Shown piece after piece: positions 1-10,683 of a stretch of 64,000 nt of DNA (its first letter is position 1; each line of letters starts with the position of its first letter). The notes beneath the pieces are model-generated. The model made no database searches. It worked only from the letters and a program-made list of their open reading frames with translations, and had not been told where the DNA came from. Source of the DNA: Aeromicrobium duanguangcaii (GTDB lineage: Bacteria; Actinomycetota; Actinomycetes; Propionibacteriales; Nocardioidaceae); NCBI RefSeq assembly GCF_024508295.1, contig NZ_CP101990.1, positions 558,001 to 622,000 of the forward strand, written 5' to 3'. Made by a program: the position numbers and the translations under genes.

Positions 1-1180
<1,180 letters not shown>

Positions 1181-1294
1181 GATCGGGTCTCCTGTGACGT
1201 CAGAGTAGTAGTGCCGCGGGGGTGAGCGGCCCACTCCAACTTAGTGTCCCCGCCGCGCGGGCGCGAGAGCAGGGTCACGTTCGCGAGACCCGTT

Positions 1295-1324
1295 TTGACC
1301 CGGACGGGGGCGGCCGGGTATTCT
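1295..1324 (+). promoter_or_regulatory. promoter of rplM-rpsI
   Basis: A -35 TTGACC (1295-1300) and a -10 TATTCT (1319-1324) are separated by 18 bases. This is the best consensus-like promoter in the window. It implies a leader of roughly 90 bases before rplM. Ribosomal-protein leaders often carry autoregulatory structure, but none was resolved here. Confidence 0.7.
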
Positions 1325-1419
1325 GGGTAGTCGTTGTGTTGCGACGCGTTCAACCGCGCCATCACGACGCGCAGATTCCCGATCACACAGCTTTCGATTA
1401 GCAGCGAGAAGGTTACGCC

Positions 1420-1863
1420 GTGCGTACGTACAGCCCCAAGCCTGCTGACATCACCCGTCAGTGGCACGTCATCGATGCCCAGGACGTCGTCCTGGGCCGT
1501 CTCTCCGTCGCCGCGGCGACTCTCCTGCGCGGCAAGCACAAGCCGACATACGCGCCCCACGTGGACGGTGGCGACTTCGTCATCATCGTCAACGCGGACA
1601 AGGTCGCGCTGTCCGGCAACAAGCGCTCCGACAAGAACGTCTACCGCCACAGTGGTTACCCGGGCGGACTCAAGCAGATCTCCTACGGGGACCTGCTCGA
1701 GAAGGACGCGCGCAAGGCGATCGAGAAGTCGGTTCGGGGCATGCTGCCCAAGAACCGTCTCGGCCGTCAGCTCATCACGAAGTTGAAGGTCTACGCCGGC
1801 CCGGATCATCCGCACGCCGCCCAGAAGCCCCAGCCGTTCGAGATCACGCAGATCTCCCAGTAA
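1420..1863 (+). CDS. rplM: 50S ribosomal protein L13
   Basis: Large-subunit ribosomal protein needed early in 50S assembly. The 147-residue product has the family's usual length. Seen in it are the N-terminal [13 protein letters not shown] segment, the central [12 protein letters not shown] strand, the LPKNRLG element and the C-terminal [13 protein letters not shown] block. The GTG start has GAGAAGG seven bases upstream. rpsI follows after 20 bases, the pairing conserved across bacteria, and both are probably made from the promoter at 1295. Confidence 0.97.
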   Translation: MRTYSPKPADITRQWHVIDAQDVVLGRLSVAAATLLRGKHKPTYAPHVDGGDFVIIVNADKVALSGNKRSDKNVYRHSGYPGGLKQISYGDLLEKDARKAIEKSVRGMLPKNRLGRQLITKLKVYAGPDHPHAAQKPQPFEITQISQ

Positions 1864-1883
1864 GCGAAAAGCGCAGGTTCATC

Positions 1884-2381
1884 GTGGCTGAGACCACCAC
1901 CGAAGAGACCGAGTTCACCACCAACTCCGAGGGCGTCGCCTACACGTCGGAGTCCTCCGGCGCAGCGGCCCAGGGCGAGATCAAGTCGATCATCGCTCCC
2001 GGCAACGCGACGGGCCGCCGCAAGGAGGCTGTCGCCCGCGTCCGGATCGTTCCGGGCACCGGCGTCTGGACCGTCAACGGCAAGCCGCTCGAGGAGCACC
2101 TGCCGAACAAGCTGCACCAGCAGATCGCCAAGGAGGCCTTCGCCGTCACCGGTCTGGTCGACTCCTTCGACGTGATCGCTCGCGTCCACGGCGGCGGCAT
2201 GACCGGCCAGGCCGGCGCGCTGCGTCTGGGTGTGGCTCGTGCGCTGAACGCGATCGACGTCGAGGTCAACCGTCCGACCCTGAAGAAGGCCGGACTGCTG
2301 ACGCGCGACTCGCGCATCAAGGAGCGCAAGAAGGCTGGTCTCAAGAAGGCCCGCAAGGCGCCTCAGTACAGCAAGCGCTGA
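1884..2381 (+). CDS. rpsI: 30S ribosomal protein S9
   Basis: Small-subunit protein whose C-terminal tail reaches the P-site tRNA. The 165-residue product has an acidic, low-complexity extension of about 35 residues, typical of actinobacterial S9, followed by the S9 core ([32 protein letters not shown]) and the invariant C-terminal SKR. The GTG start is the first codon after rplM that keeps the extension; only a weak AGG precedes it. It is cotranscribed with rplM, and glmM follows after 13 bases. Confidence 0.96.
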   Translation: MAETTTEETEFTTNSEGVAYTSESSGAAAQGEIKSIIAPGNATGRRKEAVARVRIVPGTGVWTVNGKPLEEHLPNKLHQQIAKEAFAVTGLVDSFDVIARVHGGGMTGQAGALRLGVARALNAIDVEVNRPTLKKAGLLTRDSRIKERKKAGLKKARKAPQYSKR

Positions 2382-2394
2382 TCCGCCGGCGCGC

Positions 2395-3741
2395 ATGGGC
2401 CGGATCTTCGGTACCGACGGCGTTCGTGGTCTGGCGAACCGAGACCTGACCGCGGAGCTCGCGGTCGACCTCTCGGTCGCTGCCGCGCACGTCCTCGGCG
2501 AGGCCGGTGCGTTCGCCGACCAGCGTCCGACAGCAGTCGTCGCCCGCGACACCCGCGCCTCGGGGGAATTCCTCGAGGCCGCGGTGGTCGCGGGTTTGGC
2601 GTCTGCGGGCGTCGACGTCCATCGCCTCGGCGTGGTCCCCACGCCGGGTGCGGCGTACCTGACGGCACTCCTCGAGGCCGACATGGGCGTCATGATCTCG
2701 GCCAGCCACAACCCGATGCCCGACAACGGCATCAAGTTCCTGGCGCGCGGCGGGGTCAAGCTCGACGACGAGATCGAGGCGGCCATCGAGCAGCGTCTCC
2801 ATGAGGCGTGGGACCGACCCACCGGCGCCGGCGTCGGCCGCGTGGGCGACAGCCACGCCGGACTGGGCGCCTACGTCCGTCACCTCCTCGACACGCTGCC
2901 GATCCGTCTCGACGGGCTGCGCGTCGTCCTGGACTGCGCCAACGGCGCCACCTACGAGGCCGCGCCGGACGCCTTCGAGCGGGCTGGGGCCGAGGTCATC
3001 GCGATCCACGCCGATCCCGACGGTCTCAACATCAACGAGGCGTGCGGATCGACGCACCTGGACGACGTGCGCCGCGTCGTGGTCGAGCGCGGCGCCGACG
3101 TGGGCTTCGCCTTCGACGGCGACGCCGACCGGTGCCTGGCGGTGGACCAGAACGGCGAGATCGTCGACGGCGACCAGATCCTGGCGATCCTGGCCCTGCG
3201 CGCCAAGCGCGAGGGCCGCTTGGTCGACGACACGGTCGTCGCCACGGTCATGAGCAACCTCGGCTTCACCCAGGCGATGGAGGCCGCGGGCATCACCGTC
3301 CGCCGCACCGCCGTCGGCGACCGCTACGTGCTCGAGGCGATGCGCGAGGGCGGGTACAGCCTCGGCGGCGAGCAGTCCGGTCACGTGATCATGAGCCGCC
3401 ACGCCACCACCGGCGACGGAACCCTGACCGCCCTGCAGCTGGCGGCCGAGATGGCATCAACCGGCCGGACGATGTCCGAGCTCGGCTCGGTGATGGAGCG
3501 TCTCCCGCAGGTGCTGGTCAACGTCGGCGGCGTCGATCGCGAGGGGGCCAAGCACCACGAGATCGTCCTGGCCGAGGTCGCGGCGGCCGAGGCCACCCTG
3601 GGCGACAGCGGCCGCGTGCTGTTGCGCCCCTCGGGCACCGAGCAGCTGGTCCGCGTGATGGTCGAGGCGCCCACCGCCGACCAGGCCCACGAGATCGCCG
3701 AGCACCTCGCTGGCGTCGTGCGCACGACCCTCGCGCTCTGA
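2395..3741 (+). CDS. glmM: phosphoglucosamine mutase
   Basis: Converts glucosamine-6-phosphate to glucosamine-1-phosphate for UDP-GlcNAc synthesis. The 448-residue product has the full alpha-D-phosphohexomutase architecture: the phosphoserine loop SASHNP (active Ser104), the metal-binding DGDADR loop (residues 241-246), the sugar loop GGEQSGH and the phosphate loop RPSGTE near the C-terminus. It starts 13 bases after rpsI, so it is probably in the ribosomal-protein operon. It works with glmS (6319) and glmU (57041), which are elsewhere in this window. Confidence 0.97.
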   Translation: MGRIFGTDGVRGLANRDLTAELAVDLSVAAAHVLGEAGAFADQRPTAVVARDTRASGEFLEAAVVAGLASAGVDVHRLGVVPTPGAAYLTALLEADMGVMISASHNPMPDNGIKFLARGGVKLDDEIEAAIEQRLHEAWDRPTGAGVGRVGDSHAGLGAYVRHLLDTLPIRLDGLRVVLDCANGATYEAAPDAFERAGAEVIAIHADPDGLNINEACGSTHLDDVRRVVVERGADVGFAFDGDADRCLAVDQNGEIVDGDQILAILALRAKREGRLVDDTVVATVMSNLGFTQAMEAAGITVRRTAVGDRYVLEAMREGGYSLGGEQSGHVIMSRHATTGDGTLTALQLAAEMASTGRTMSELGSVMERLPQVLVNVGGVDREGAKHHEIVLAEVAAAEATLGDSGRVLLRPSGTEQLVRVMVEAPTADQAHEIAEHLAGVVRTTLAL

Positions 3742-3742
3742 C

Positions 3743-4204
3743 GTGGCGCTCGACCTCGAGCCCGGCGGGCTCGACCGCGACGATGTGCAGGCCCTGCTGG
3801 CCGAGCACCTCAGCGACATGTTCGCGACCAGCCCCGCCGAGAGCGTCCACGCGCTCGACCTCGACGCGCTGCGTGACGGTGCCATCTCGTTCTGGACGGC
3901 GAGCGAGGACGGCCGGCTGCTCGGCTGCGGTGCGCTGAAGGACCTGGGTGACGGGCACGGCGAGTTGAAGTCGATGCGCACGACCGCCGAGGCGCGCGGG
4001 CGCGGTGTCGCCACGGCGCTGCTCACCCATCTGGTGGCCACGGCGCGATCGCGCGGATTCACCCGGCTCAGCCTCGAGACGGGCACCGAGCCGTACTTCG
4101 CGGCGGCGCGCCGGCTGTACGTGCGTCACGGGTTCGAGCCGTGCGAGCCCTTCGGCGACTACGTTCTCGATCCGCACAGCGTCTTCCTCACGCGCGCGAT
4201 CTGA
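3743..4204 (+). CDS. GNAT family N-acetyltransferase
   Basis: A 153-residue single-domain GCN5-related acetyltransferase; the substrate is not recognisable. The acetyl-CoA pyrophosphate loop is RGRGVA (85-90), followed by the usual helix and LSLETG strand and the C-terminal ARRLYVRHGFEPC motif. The GTG start lies one base after the glmM stop codon, so translation is probably coupled and the gene ends the rplM operon. Acetylation of a small molecule or free amine is typical of such proteins but cannot be specified. Confidence 0.85.
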   Translation: MALDLEPGGLDRDDVQALLAEHLSDMFATSPAESVHALDLDALRDGAISFWTASEDGRLLGCGALKDLGDGHGELKSMRTTAEARGRGVATALLTHLVATARSRGFTRLSLETGTEPYFAAARRLYVRHGFEPCEPFGDYVLDPHSVFLTRAI

Positions 4205-4230
4205 CCCTCGCCGCCACCGGCTGGGGGTGC

Positions 4231-4236
4231 CAGACT
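4231..4236 (+). promoter_or_regulatory. -10 of leaderless acetyltransferase gene
   Basis: CAGACT lies six bases before the ATG at 4243, the geometry repeated at many starts here. The first base departs from the T seen in most other copies, so this is a weaker member of the set. Confidence 0.4.
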
Positions 4237-4242
4237 GACCGC

Positions 4243-5214
4243 ATGGCCGTGACGATCGAAGTGCTGGACCCGACCGACCACGGAGCCTTCGTCGAGTTCT
4301 ACGACGTGTACCGCCGGTCCAACGAGCGCGCCATCGACCAGCCGTGGCTGCCCGACGAGCTGAAGGTGCTCATGGTGGGCGACGAGTACCTGCGCAACGA
4401 CTCGCTGTTGGCACGCCAGGGTGACACCGCCGTCGGCGTCGCGATCGCCGAGCTGCCCGAGCGCGACAACGTCACCACGGTCTACGCGGAGGTCTGGGTG
4501 CCGCCCGAGCTGCGCCGGCGCGGATACGGCAGCGCCCTGCTCGAGCGGCTCGAGCTGCGGGCGGCCGAGGACGGCCGCGAGCGCGTCCTCACCGAGACCC
4601 TGCGGCCGATCGATGACGAAACCTCCCCGGCGCGGGAGTTCATGCTGGCGCACGGGTACAGCCCCGACACGACCCTGATCCAGCGCGAGCTGGCGCTGCC
4701 TGCGGACATGCCGCCGGCCGACCTCCGCGACGGGTACACGCTGGCCGCCTGGCGGGCGGCGCCTCCGCCGCAGTGGCTGGAGGAGTACGCCCGGCTGCGG
4801 GCCCTGCTGAACCAGGAGGCGCCGGCGGGCGAGACCCAGCTCGAGAACGAGTACTGGGACCCCGATCGGCTGGTGCACGAGGTCGACCAGTGGAAGCGCC
4901 AGGGGCGCACCCCCCAGACCGTCGTTGCCGTCGCCCCCGACGGCCACCTGGCGGGGCACACCCAACTGGTGTTCCCGGCGAAGTCGACCGAGGTCTACCA
5001 GTGGGACACGCTCGTGCTGCCCGAGCACCGCGGCCACGGACTGGGCCTCGCGCTCAAGCGCCACGCGATGCGCGAGGCCGCCGACCTGCTCGAGGGCCGC
5101 ACGCGCGTCGTGACGTGGAACGACGCCCAGAACGACCACATGATCGCCGTCAACGAGGCCCTCGGGTACCGCGCCACGGCGTGGGCCGACCAGTGGGTCA
5201 AGAACCTCGGCTGA
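4243..5214 (+). CDS. tandem-domain GNAT acetyltransferase
   Basis: A 323-residue protein with two GNAT folds. In the first half the acetyl-CoA loop is RRRGYG (91-96) and the domain ends in FMLAHGY. In the second half the loop is HRGHGLG (about 264-270), followed by VTWNDAQNDHMIAVNEALGY. Such double-GNAT proteins are common in actinobacteria, and one half is often non-catalytic. The ATG at 4243 is chosen because an upstream in-frame codon would overlap the previous gene and a -10-like CAGACT sits six bases before it. The substrate is unknown. Its 3' end faces coaA across a palindromic repeat. Confidence 0.85.
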   Translation: MAVTIEVLDPTDHGAFVEFYDVYRRSNERAIDQPWLPDELKVLMVGDEYLRNDSLLARQGDTAVGVAIAELPERDNVTTVYAEVWVPPELRRRGYGSALLERLELRAAEDGRERVLTETLRPIDDETSPAREFMLAHGYSPDTTLIQRELALPADMPPADLRDGYTLAAWRAAPPPQWLEEYARLRALLNQEAPAGETQLENEYWDPDRLVHEVDQWKRQGRTPQTVVAVAPDGHLAGHTQLVFPAKSTEVYQWDTLVLPEHRGHGLGLALKRHAMREAADLLEGRTRVVTWNDAQNDHMIAVNEALGYRATAWADQWVKNLG

Positions 5215-5240
5215 GTCCGAGCGGATCCGCCCTCGCCCCA

Positions 5241-5312
5241 GCTCCGAGATTTGCCCCCAAACTCACCTTTGAGACCCACTGAAAGGTGAGTTTCGGAGCA
5301 AATCTCGGGAGC
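5241..5312. repeat. 72-bp palindromic intergenic repeat, copy A
   Basis: Nearly perfect inverted repeat filling most of the convergent gap between the GNAT gene and coaA. The outer arms are built on CGAGATTTGC and the inner arms are AAACTCACCTTT and AAAGGTGAGTTT around an 11-base loop (5271-5281). Read on the minus strand it aligns without gaps to the copy at 16657-16728, with 57 of 72 bases identical by hand count. C-rich and G-rich runs flank it. It could serve as a bidirectional terminator, but it has no T-run, so the function is open. Confidence 0.85.
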
Positions 5313-5322
5313 GGGGGAGGGG

Positions 5323-6264
5323 TCAGAGCTTGCGCAGGCGGACCCACTGGACGCTGTGGTCCGACGACTTGCGCAGCACGAGGTCGGCGCGACCGCGCGT
5401 CGTGGCGACGTTCTCGCGCAGGTTGGGCCAGTTGATCGTGTCCCACAGCTCCTCGGCGCGGCTCTGGGCCTCGGCGTCGGTGAACGTGCTGTAGCGGTGG
5501 AAGTACGAGGCCGGATCGGCGAACGCGGTCTCGCGCAGGCGCAGGAAGCGGCTGATGTACCAGCGCCGGATGTCGCGGCTGTTCGCGTCGACGTAGATCG
5601 AGAAGTCGAAGAAGTCGCTGATCGCCAGACCGGGTGACCCGTCGCCGCGCGACCGCGGCGGTGCCAGCACGTTGAGGCCCTCGACGATGAGGATGTCGGG
5701 CCGCTTCATCGAGATCGTCTCGTCGGTGCGGTCGTACGTCAGGTGGTCGTAGACCGGCGCCTCGATGACCTCGGCTCCGCTCTTGGCCTGCATGACGAAC
5801 CGCAGCAGCGCCTTGCGGTCGTAGGACTCGGGGAATCCCTTGCGGTGCATGATGCCGCGGCGCTCGAGCTCGGCGTTGGGCAGCAGGAAGCCGTCGGTGG
5901 TGATGAGGGCGACGTTCGGGTGGTCGTCGTGCTGGGCCAGCAGGTCACGCAGCAGGCGGGCGGTCGTGGACTTGCCCACCGCGACCGATCCGGCCAGGCC
6001 GATGATGAACGGCACGCGGTCGGGCTGCGGGTCGCCCAGGAACCGCTCGGTCGCCCGGTAGAGGGCCTCGGCCAGGCGCACGCGCAGGCTGATCAGCTGG
6101 GTCAGCGGGACGTAGACCTGCTGCACCTCGTCGAGGTCGAGCTCCTCGCCCAGGCCGCGGACGCGCTCCACCTCCTCGGGGGACATGGGCTGGACGGCGT
6201 CGTGTGCCAGCTTCGCCCACGCCGAGCGCTCCAGCTCCACGTAGGGGGAGGGGTCCCGTGACAT
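5323..6264 (-). CDS. coaA: type I pantothenate kinase
   Basis: Phosphorylates pantothenate in the first step of coenzyme A synthesis. The 313-residue length matches the bacterial type I enzyme. The P-loop is GSVAVGKST, followed by TTDGFLLPN, MHRKGFPESYD and the EAPVYDHLTYD segment conserved in this family. The ATG at 6264 is preferred over one nine bases upstream because the -10-like GACAAT (minus, 6277-6272) lies exactly seven bases before it, the leaderless geometry of this genome. It is divergent from glmS across about 54 bases and convergent with the GNAT gene. Confidence 0.96.
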   Translation of the reverse strand: MSRDPSPYVELERSAWAKLAHDAVQPMSPEEVERVRGLGEELDLDEVQQVYVPLTQLISLRVRLAEALYRATERFLGDPQPDRVPFIIGLAGSVAVGKSTTARLLRDLLAQHDDHPNVALITTDGFLLPNAELERRGIMHRKGFPESYDRKALLRFVMQAKSGAEVIEAPVYDHLTYDRTDETISMKRPDILIVEGLNVLAPPRSRGDGSPGLAISDFFDFSIYVDANSRDIRRWYISRFLRLRETAFADPASYFHRYSTFTDAEAQSRAEELWDTINWPNLRENVATTRGRADLVLRKSSDHSVQWVRLRKL

Positions 6265-6271
6265 ACCCCCC

Positions 6272-6277
6272 ATTGTC
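6272..6277 (-). promoter_or_regulatory. -10 of leaderless coaA
   Basis: GACAAT on the minus strand, seven bases before the coaA ATG. The same hexamer and spacing occur before the methyltransferase gene at 20066. Confidence 0.5.
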
Positions 6278-6306
6278 ACCAGCACCTGTCCCCACCGCGC
6301 AGTCGG

Positions 6307-6312
6307 TACCCT
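6307..6312 (+). promoter_or_regulatory. -10 of leaderless glmS
   Basis: TACCCT six bases before the glmS ATG. A leaderless start leaves no room for a glmS-type ribozyme, which is in any case absent. Confidence 0.5.
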
Positions 6313-6318
6313 GAACGC

Positions 6319-8163
6319 ATGTGTGGAATCGTCGGATACGTGGGCCATCGTCAGGCGCTGGACGTCGTGATGGGTGGGCTGCGACGCCTCGAATACCGGG
6401 GCTATGACTCCACGGGCGTGGGCGTCGTCGATGGTGACCACATCGCCTGGGACAAGAAGGCCGGCAAGCTGGCCAACCTCGACGCCGCGCTGGAGGCCCG
6501 TCCGCTGCCGCCCTCGACGACCGGGATCGGGCACACCCGCTGGGCCACCCACGGCGGCCCGACCGACGCCAACGCGCACCCTCACCTGGACAGCAGCGAG
6601 CGCGTCGCGGTCGTGCACAACGGCATCATCGAGAACTTCATGGTCCTGCGCGACGAGCTGGAGGACGACGGCTACGAGTTCGCCTCCGAGACCGACACCG
6701 AGGTCGTGGCGCACCTGCTGCACCGCGAGCTGCAGCAGACCGACGACCTGCCCGAGGCTGTGCGCGCGGTGTGCCGGCGGCTGAAGGGCGCCTTCACCCT
6801 CGTCTTCGCCGATGCGCAGAACCCCGGCGTCGTCGTCGGGGCGCGGCGCAACTCGCCGCTGGTCGTCGGCCGGGGCGACGGCGAGAACTTCCTGGGCTCG
6901 GACGTCGCCGCGTTCATCGACTACACCGCCGAGGCGATCGAGCTGGGCCAGGACCAGGTCGTCACGATCACCGCCGACTCGATCGAGGTCACCGACTTCG
7001 ACGGCAACCCCGCCCCCACCACCGAGTACACGGTCGACTGGGACGTCACCGCCGCCGAGAAGGGCGGCTACGAGTGGTTCATGGTCAAGGAGATCGAGGA
7101 GCAGCCCAAGGCGGTCGCCGACACCCTGCTGGGCCGGATGGACCCCGACGGGGCGCTCCATCTCGATGAGATGCGCCTGTCCGACGATGAGCTGCGCAAC
7201 ATCGACAAGATCATCATCATCGCCTGCGGCACCGCGTCGTACGCCGGACTCGTCGCGAAGTACGCGATCGAGCACTGGACCCGGATCCCGTGCGAGGTCG
7301 AGCTGGCCTCGGAGTTCCGCTACCGCGACCCGATCATCGACCGCTCGACGCTCGTGGTGGCGATCAGCCAGTCCGGCGAGACGATGGACACCCTGATGGC
7401 GATCCGGTACGCGCGCCAGCAGCGCGCCCGGGTGCTCTCGATCTGCAACACCAACGGCTCGACGATTCCGCGCGAGTCCGACGCCGTGATCTACACGCAC
7501 GCCGGCCCCGAGGTCGCCGTGGCGTCCACGAAGGGCTTCCTGTCGCAGGTCGTCGCGTGCTACCTGCTGGGCCTCTACCTGGCCCAGGTCAAGGGCGTGA
7601 AGTACGGCGACGAGATCCGGGCGATCATCGACGAGCTGCACCAGATCCCGGCCAAGGTCCAGCGGATGATCGACGACAGCGACCAGGTGCGCAAGCTCGC
7701 CGCCGAGCTGATCGATCGCCGCTCGTTCCTGTTCCTGGGCCGCCACGTCGGCTACCCGGTGGCGCTCGAGGGTGCGCTGAAGCTCAAGGAGCTCGCGTAC
7801 GTCCACGCCGAGGGCTTCGCGGCCGGCGAGCTCAAGCACGGACCCATCGCGCTGGTCGAGGACGGCCTGCCGATGTTCGTGGTCGTGCCGCCCCGCGCGC
7901 GCGACCAGCTGCAGGAGAAGATCGTCAGCAACATCCAGGAGGTGCGGGCCCGCGGGGCCTACACGATCGTCCTGGTCGAGGACGGGGACGACTCGGTCGT
8001 GCCGTTCGCCGACGTGGTGATCCGGATGCCGAAGGTGCCCACGCTGCTGCAGCCGCTCGTGGCCACGGTTCCGCTGCAGATCTTCGCCTGCGAGCTGGCC
8101 GAGCTGCTGGGCCACGACGTCGACCAGCCCCGCAACCTGGCGAAGTCCGTCACGGTCGAGTGA
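6319..8163 (+). CDS. glmS: glutamine-fructose-6-phosphate aminotransferase (isomerizing)
   Basis: Makes glucosamine-6-phosphate from fructose-6-phosphate and glutamine, the first step towards UDP-GlcNAc. The 614-residue product begins MCGIVGYVG, so Cys2 becomes the N-terminal nucleophile of the glutaminase domain (HTRWATHG and VVHNGIIEN follow). Two SIS sugar-isomerase domains follow, with ACGTASYAG, SQSGETMDT and the conserved C-terminal NLAKSVTVE. nnrD begins four bases after the stop, so glmS heads a run of five closely packed genes. Confidence 0.98.
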   Translation: MCGIVGYVGHRQALDVVMGGLRRLEYRGYDSTGVGVVDGDHIAWDKKAGKLANLDAALEARPLPPSTTGIGHTRWATHGGPTDANAHPHLDSSERVAVVHNGIIENFMVLRDELEDDGYEFASETDTEVVAHLLHRELQQTDDLPEAVRAVCRRLKGAFTLVFADAQNPGVVVGARRNSPLVVGRGDGENFLGSDVAAFIDYTAEAIELGQDQVVTITADSIEVTDFDGNPAPTTEYTVDWDVTAAEKGGYEWFMVKEIEEQPKAVADTLLGRMDPDGALHLDEMRLSDDELRNIDKIIIIACGTASYAGLVAKYAIEHWTRIPCEVELASEFRYRDPIIDRSTLVVAISQSGETMDTLMAIRYARQQRARVLSICNTNGSTIPRESDAVIYTHAGPEVAVASTKGFLSQVVACYLLGLYLAQVKGVKYGDEIRAIIDELHQIPAKVQRMIDDSDQVRKLAAELIDRRSFLFLGRHVGYPVALEGALKLKELAYVHAEGFAAGELKHGPIALVEDGLPMFVVVPPRARDQLQEKIVSNIQEVRARGAYTIVLVEDGDDSVVPFADVVIRMPKVPTLLQPLVATVPLQIFACELAELLGHDVDQPRNLAKSVTVE

Positions 8164-8167
8164 CCCG

Positions 8168-9583
8168 ATGCTGACCGCCCACACCGTCGCGCAGATCCGC
8201 GCAGCGGAGGAGGTCGCAGCCGACCAGCAGGGCTGGGACGGTCTCATGCAGCGCGCCGCCCGGGAGCTGGCCGAGCGTCTCCTCGCGCTCATGCCCGCCG
8301 ACGAGACGGCGGTGGTGCTCGTGGGTCCGGGCAACAACGGTGGCGATGCCCTCTTCGCGGCCGCCCGCCTCCTGGAGCGTGGCCGCCGGGTGAACCTGTG
8401 CCTGCTCGACCCGTCGAAGGTCCACCGCGGCGGGCTCGCCGCGGCCTCCGCCGCCGGAGCCCGGGTCGTCGACCGGCCGGACGGTCATCGCTTCGTGGTC
8501 GACGCCCTGTTCGGCATCGGCGCGCGCCCGGGTCTCGAGGGAGCGGCGGCGCACTGGGCGGACTGGATCGAGCGTGAGCGGCCGGTGGTCGTCGCCGTGG
8601 ACGTGCCCTCGGGGATCGGCGTCGACGACGGGCGCCTCGACGGGCCGGCCGTCCGCGCCGACCACACCGTCACCTTCGGCACGGCCAAGTACGGACTGCT
8701 GCTCGGCCCCGCCGCCGCGCTGTCCGGGCGGATCACGGTCGTCGACATCGGGATGGACCTGTCGCGCGAGCCCGCGCTGGAGTCCCTCGAGTTGGCCGAC
8801 GGCCAGCGCTTCCGCGACCGGATCGTCCCGGGGGTCGCCGATCACAAGTACAGCCGCGGCGTGCTGGGCATTCGCGCCGGCTCGCCGCAGTACGCCGGCG
8901 CCGCCCACCTGTGCGTCGCCGGCGCCCAGGCCGGACCGGCCGGGATGATCCGCTTCGTCGGCGAGCCCGAGCTGTCGCGGCGCGTCGTGGACCGCGCGCC
9001 CGAGGTCGTGGGCGCCGCCGGCCGTGTCCAGGCGTGGGTCGTCGGACCGGGCGGCGAGGACTCGCCCGAGCCCTTGGCGGCTGCCTTGGCGGACGAGGTC
9101 CCCGTCGTCGTCGACGCGACCGCGCTGGGTCACCTGCCCATGTCCTTCACCACCGACGCGCTGCTGACGCCCCATGCCGGTGAGCTCGCGGCGATGCTGG
9201 GCGCCGAGCGTGACGAGGTCGAGGCCGACCCGCTCACGCACGCCCGCCGCGCCGCCGAGCGCTGGTCCGCGACGGTCCTGCTCAAGGGGCCGCGCACGCT
9301 CATCGTGTCCGCCGACGGCAGGCTGAGGGTCAACACCTCGGGCACGCCCTGGCTGGGCACCGCCGGAGCCGGTGACGTCCTGGCGGGCTTCGCCGGGTCG
9401 CTGCTGGCGCGCGGACTCGACGCCTTCGACGCGGGATCGATCGCCGCGCTCGTGCACGGGCTCGCGGCCGAGCGCCTGGGCGGCCCGTTCGTCGCCTCGG
9501 ACGTCGCCCGCGCGATGCCGCGGCTGTTGCAGCAGTTCTGCGCCGGACCCGGCCAGGACCACCGAACCGGAGACCTGACATGA
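8168..9583 (+). CDS. nnrD: bifunctional NAD(P)H-hydrate epimerase/dehydratase
   Basis: Repairs NADHX and NADPHX, the hydrated dead-end forms of reduced nicotinamide cofactors. The N-terminal half is the YjeF_N/NnrE epimerase with GPGNNGGDA (residues 53-61). The C-terminal half is the ribokinase-like ADP-dependent dehydratase with LLKGPRTLIV (about 370) and the GTAGAGDVLAG anion hole (about 397-407). At 471 residues it has the length of the fused E. coli protein. It lies four bases after glmS and overlaps the alr start by four bases; the nnrD-alr pairing is common in actinobacteria. Confidence 0.95.
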   Translation: MLTAHTVAQIRAAEEVAADQQGWDGLMQRAARELAERLLALMPADETAVVLVGPGNNGGDALFAAARLLERGRRVNLCLLDPSKVHRGGLAAASAAGARVVDRPDGHRFVVDALFGIGARPGLEGAAAHWADWIERERPVVVAVDVPSGIGVDDGRLDGPAVRADHTVTFGTAKYGLLLGPAAALSGRITVVDIGMDLSREPALESLELADGQRFRDRIVPGVADHKYSRGVLGIRAGSPQYAGAAHLCVAGAQAGPAGMIRFVGEPELSRRVVDRAPEVVGAAGRVQAWVVGPGGEDSPEPLAAALADEVPVVVDATALGHLPMSFTTDALLTPHAGELAAMLGAERDEVEADPLTHARRAAERWSATVLLKGPRTLIVSADGRLRVNTSGTPWLGTAGAGDVLAGFAGSLLARGLDAFDAGSIAALVHGLAAERLGGPFVASDVARAMPRLLQQFCAGPGQDHRTGDLT

Positions 9584-10683
9584 ACGCCGACCTCCTCGTC
9601 GACCTCGACCAGTACCGCGCCAACCTCGCGGCACTGCGGACGTATGCCCCGAGCGCGCTGCAGATGGCGGTCGTCAAGGCCAACGCCTACGGCCACGGCA
9701 TGGTGCCGATGGCACGCGCGGCGCGTCAGGGCGGAGCCGACTGGCTGGGCGTCGCCACTCCCGCCGAGGCGCTGGAATTGCGCGCGGCCGGCGACCGTGG
9801 CCCCCTGCTGTGCTGGCTGGCGGTGCCCGGTGCGCCGTTCGCCGAGCTGATCGACGCGGACGTCGAGGTCACCGCGTCCGGGGTCGACCAGCTCCAGGCG
9901 ATCGCGGCGGCCGGCGACCGGCCCCGCGTCCAGCTGAAGGTCGACACGGGCCTGTCGCGCAACGGCGCGTTCGGACCCCAGTGGGACGACCTCGTCGCCG
10001 CGGCCGCCCGCCTGCAGGAGGCCGGCAGCATCGAGGTGACGGGGATCTGGTCCCACTTCGCCAGTGCCGACGAGCCGGAGAACCCGTCCAACGACCACCA
10101 GGAGTCCGTCTTCCGCGCCGCAGTCGACCAGCTGGCCGCGGCCGGCGTCGATCCTGGCCTGCGGCACCTGGCCAACTCGGCCGCGGCGGTCACGCGCCCG
10201 TCGTCGCACTTCGACCTGGTGCGGATGGGGATCGCCGCGTACGGGATCGATCCGGACCCGGCGGTCCACGTGCCCGAGGTCCGTCCCGTGCTGACGGCGC
10301 GCACGGTCCTGGCGAACGTCAAGCGCGTCCCGGCGGGCGCCTCCGTCTCGTACGGATGGCGCTGGACCGCCGACCGCGAGACCACCTTGGGACTCGTCCC
10401 GGTGGGGTACGGGGAGGGCATCCACCGCACGGCCTCGAACCGGGCCGAGGTGGGGTTCGACGGGAACCGCGTGCCCGTTCGTGGGACGATCTGCATGGAC
10501 CAGTTGGTCGTCGACCTGGGCGACCAGCCCGCTCGGATCGGTGATCCGGTCACGGTGTTCGGGCCCGGCGACGACGGCGAGCCGACCGCTCAGGACTGGG
10601 CGGACGCCGCGGGGACGATCGCGTACGAGATCGTGACCCGTCTGGCCGGACGTTGGTCCCGCACCTACCGAGGAGAACGATGA
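9580..10683 (+). CDS. alr: alanine racemase
   Basis: PLP enzyme that makes D-alanine for peptidoglycan. The 367-residue protein carries the cofactor lysine, Lys33, in VVKANAYGHG at the mouth of the TIM barrel, and the second catalytic tyrosine in SVSYGWRW (about residue 257) in the C-terminal beta domain, which ends with the conserved AYEIVTRLAGRW. Its ATG overlaps the nnrD stop (ATGA), and its own stop overlaps the following hydrolase start in the same way. Confidence 0.97.
   Translation: MNADLLVDLDQYRANLAALRTYAPSALQMAVVKANAYGHGMVPMARAARQGGADWLGVATPAEALELRAAGDRGPLLCWLAVPGAPFAELIDADVEVTASGVDQLQAIAAAGDRPRVQLKVDTGLSRNGAFGPQWDDLVAAAARLQEAGSIEVTGIWSHFASADEPENPSNDHQESVFRAAVDQLAAAGVDPGLRHLANSAAAVTRPSSHFDLVRMGIAAYGIDPDPAVHVPEVRPVLTARTVLANVKRVPAGASVSYGWRWTADRETTLGLVPVGYGEGIHRTASNRAEVGFDGNRVPVRGTICMDQLVVDLGDQPARIGDPVTVFGPGDDGEPTAQDWADAAGTIAYEIVTRLAGRWSRTYRGER

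Noticed and set aside
5241-5312. Calling the 72-bp repeats classical rho-independent terminators
   Set aside because: They are long palindromes in convergent gaps but have no T-run on either strand and repeat in sequence, not just in shape; recorded as repeats, with termination left open.
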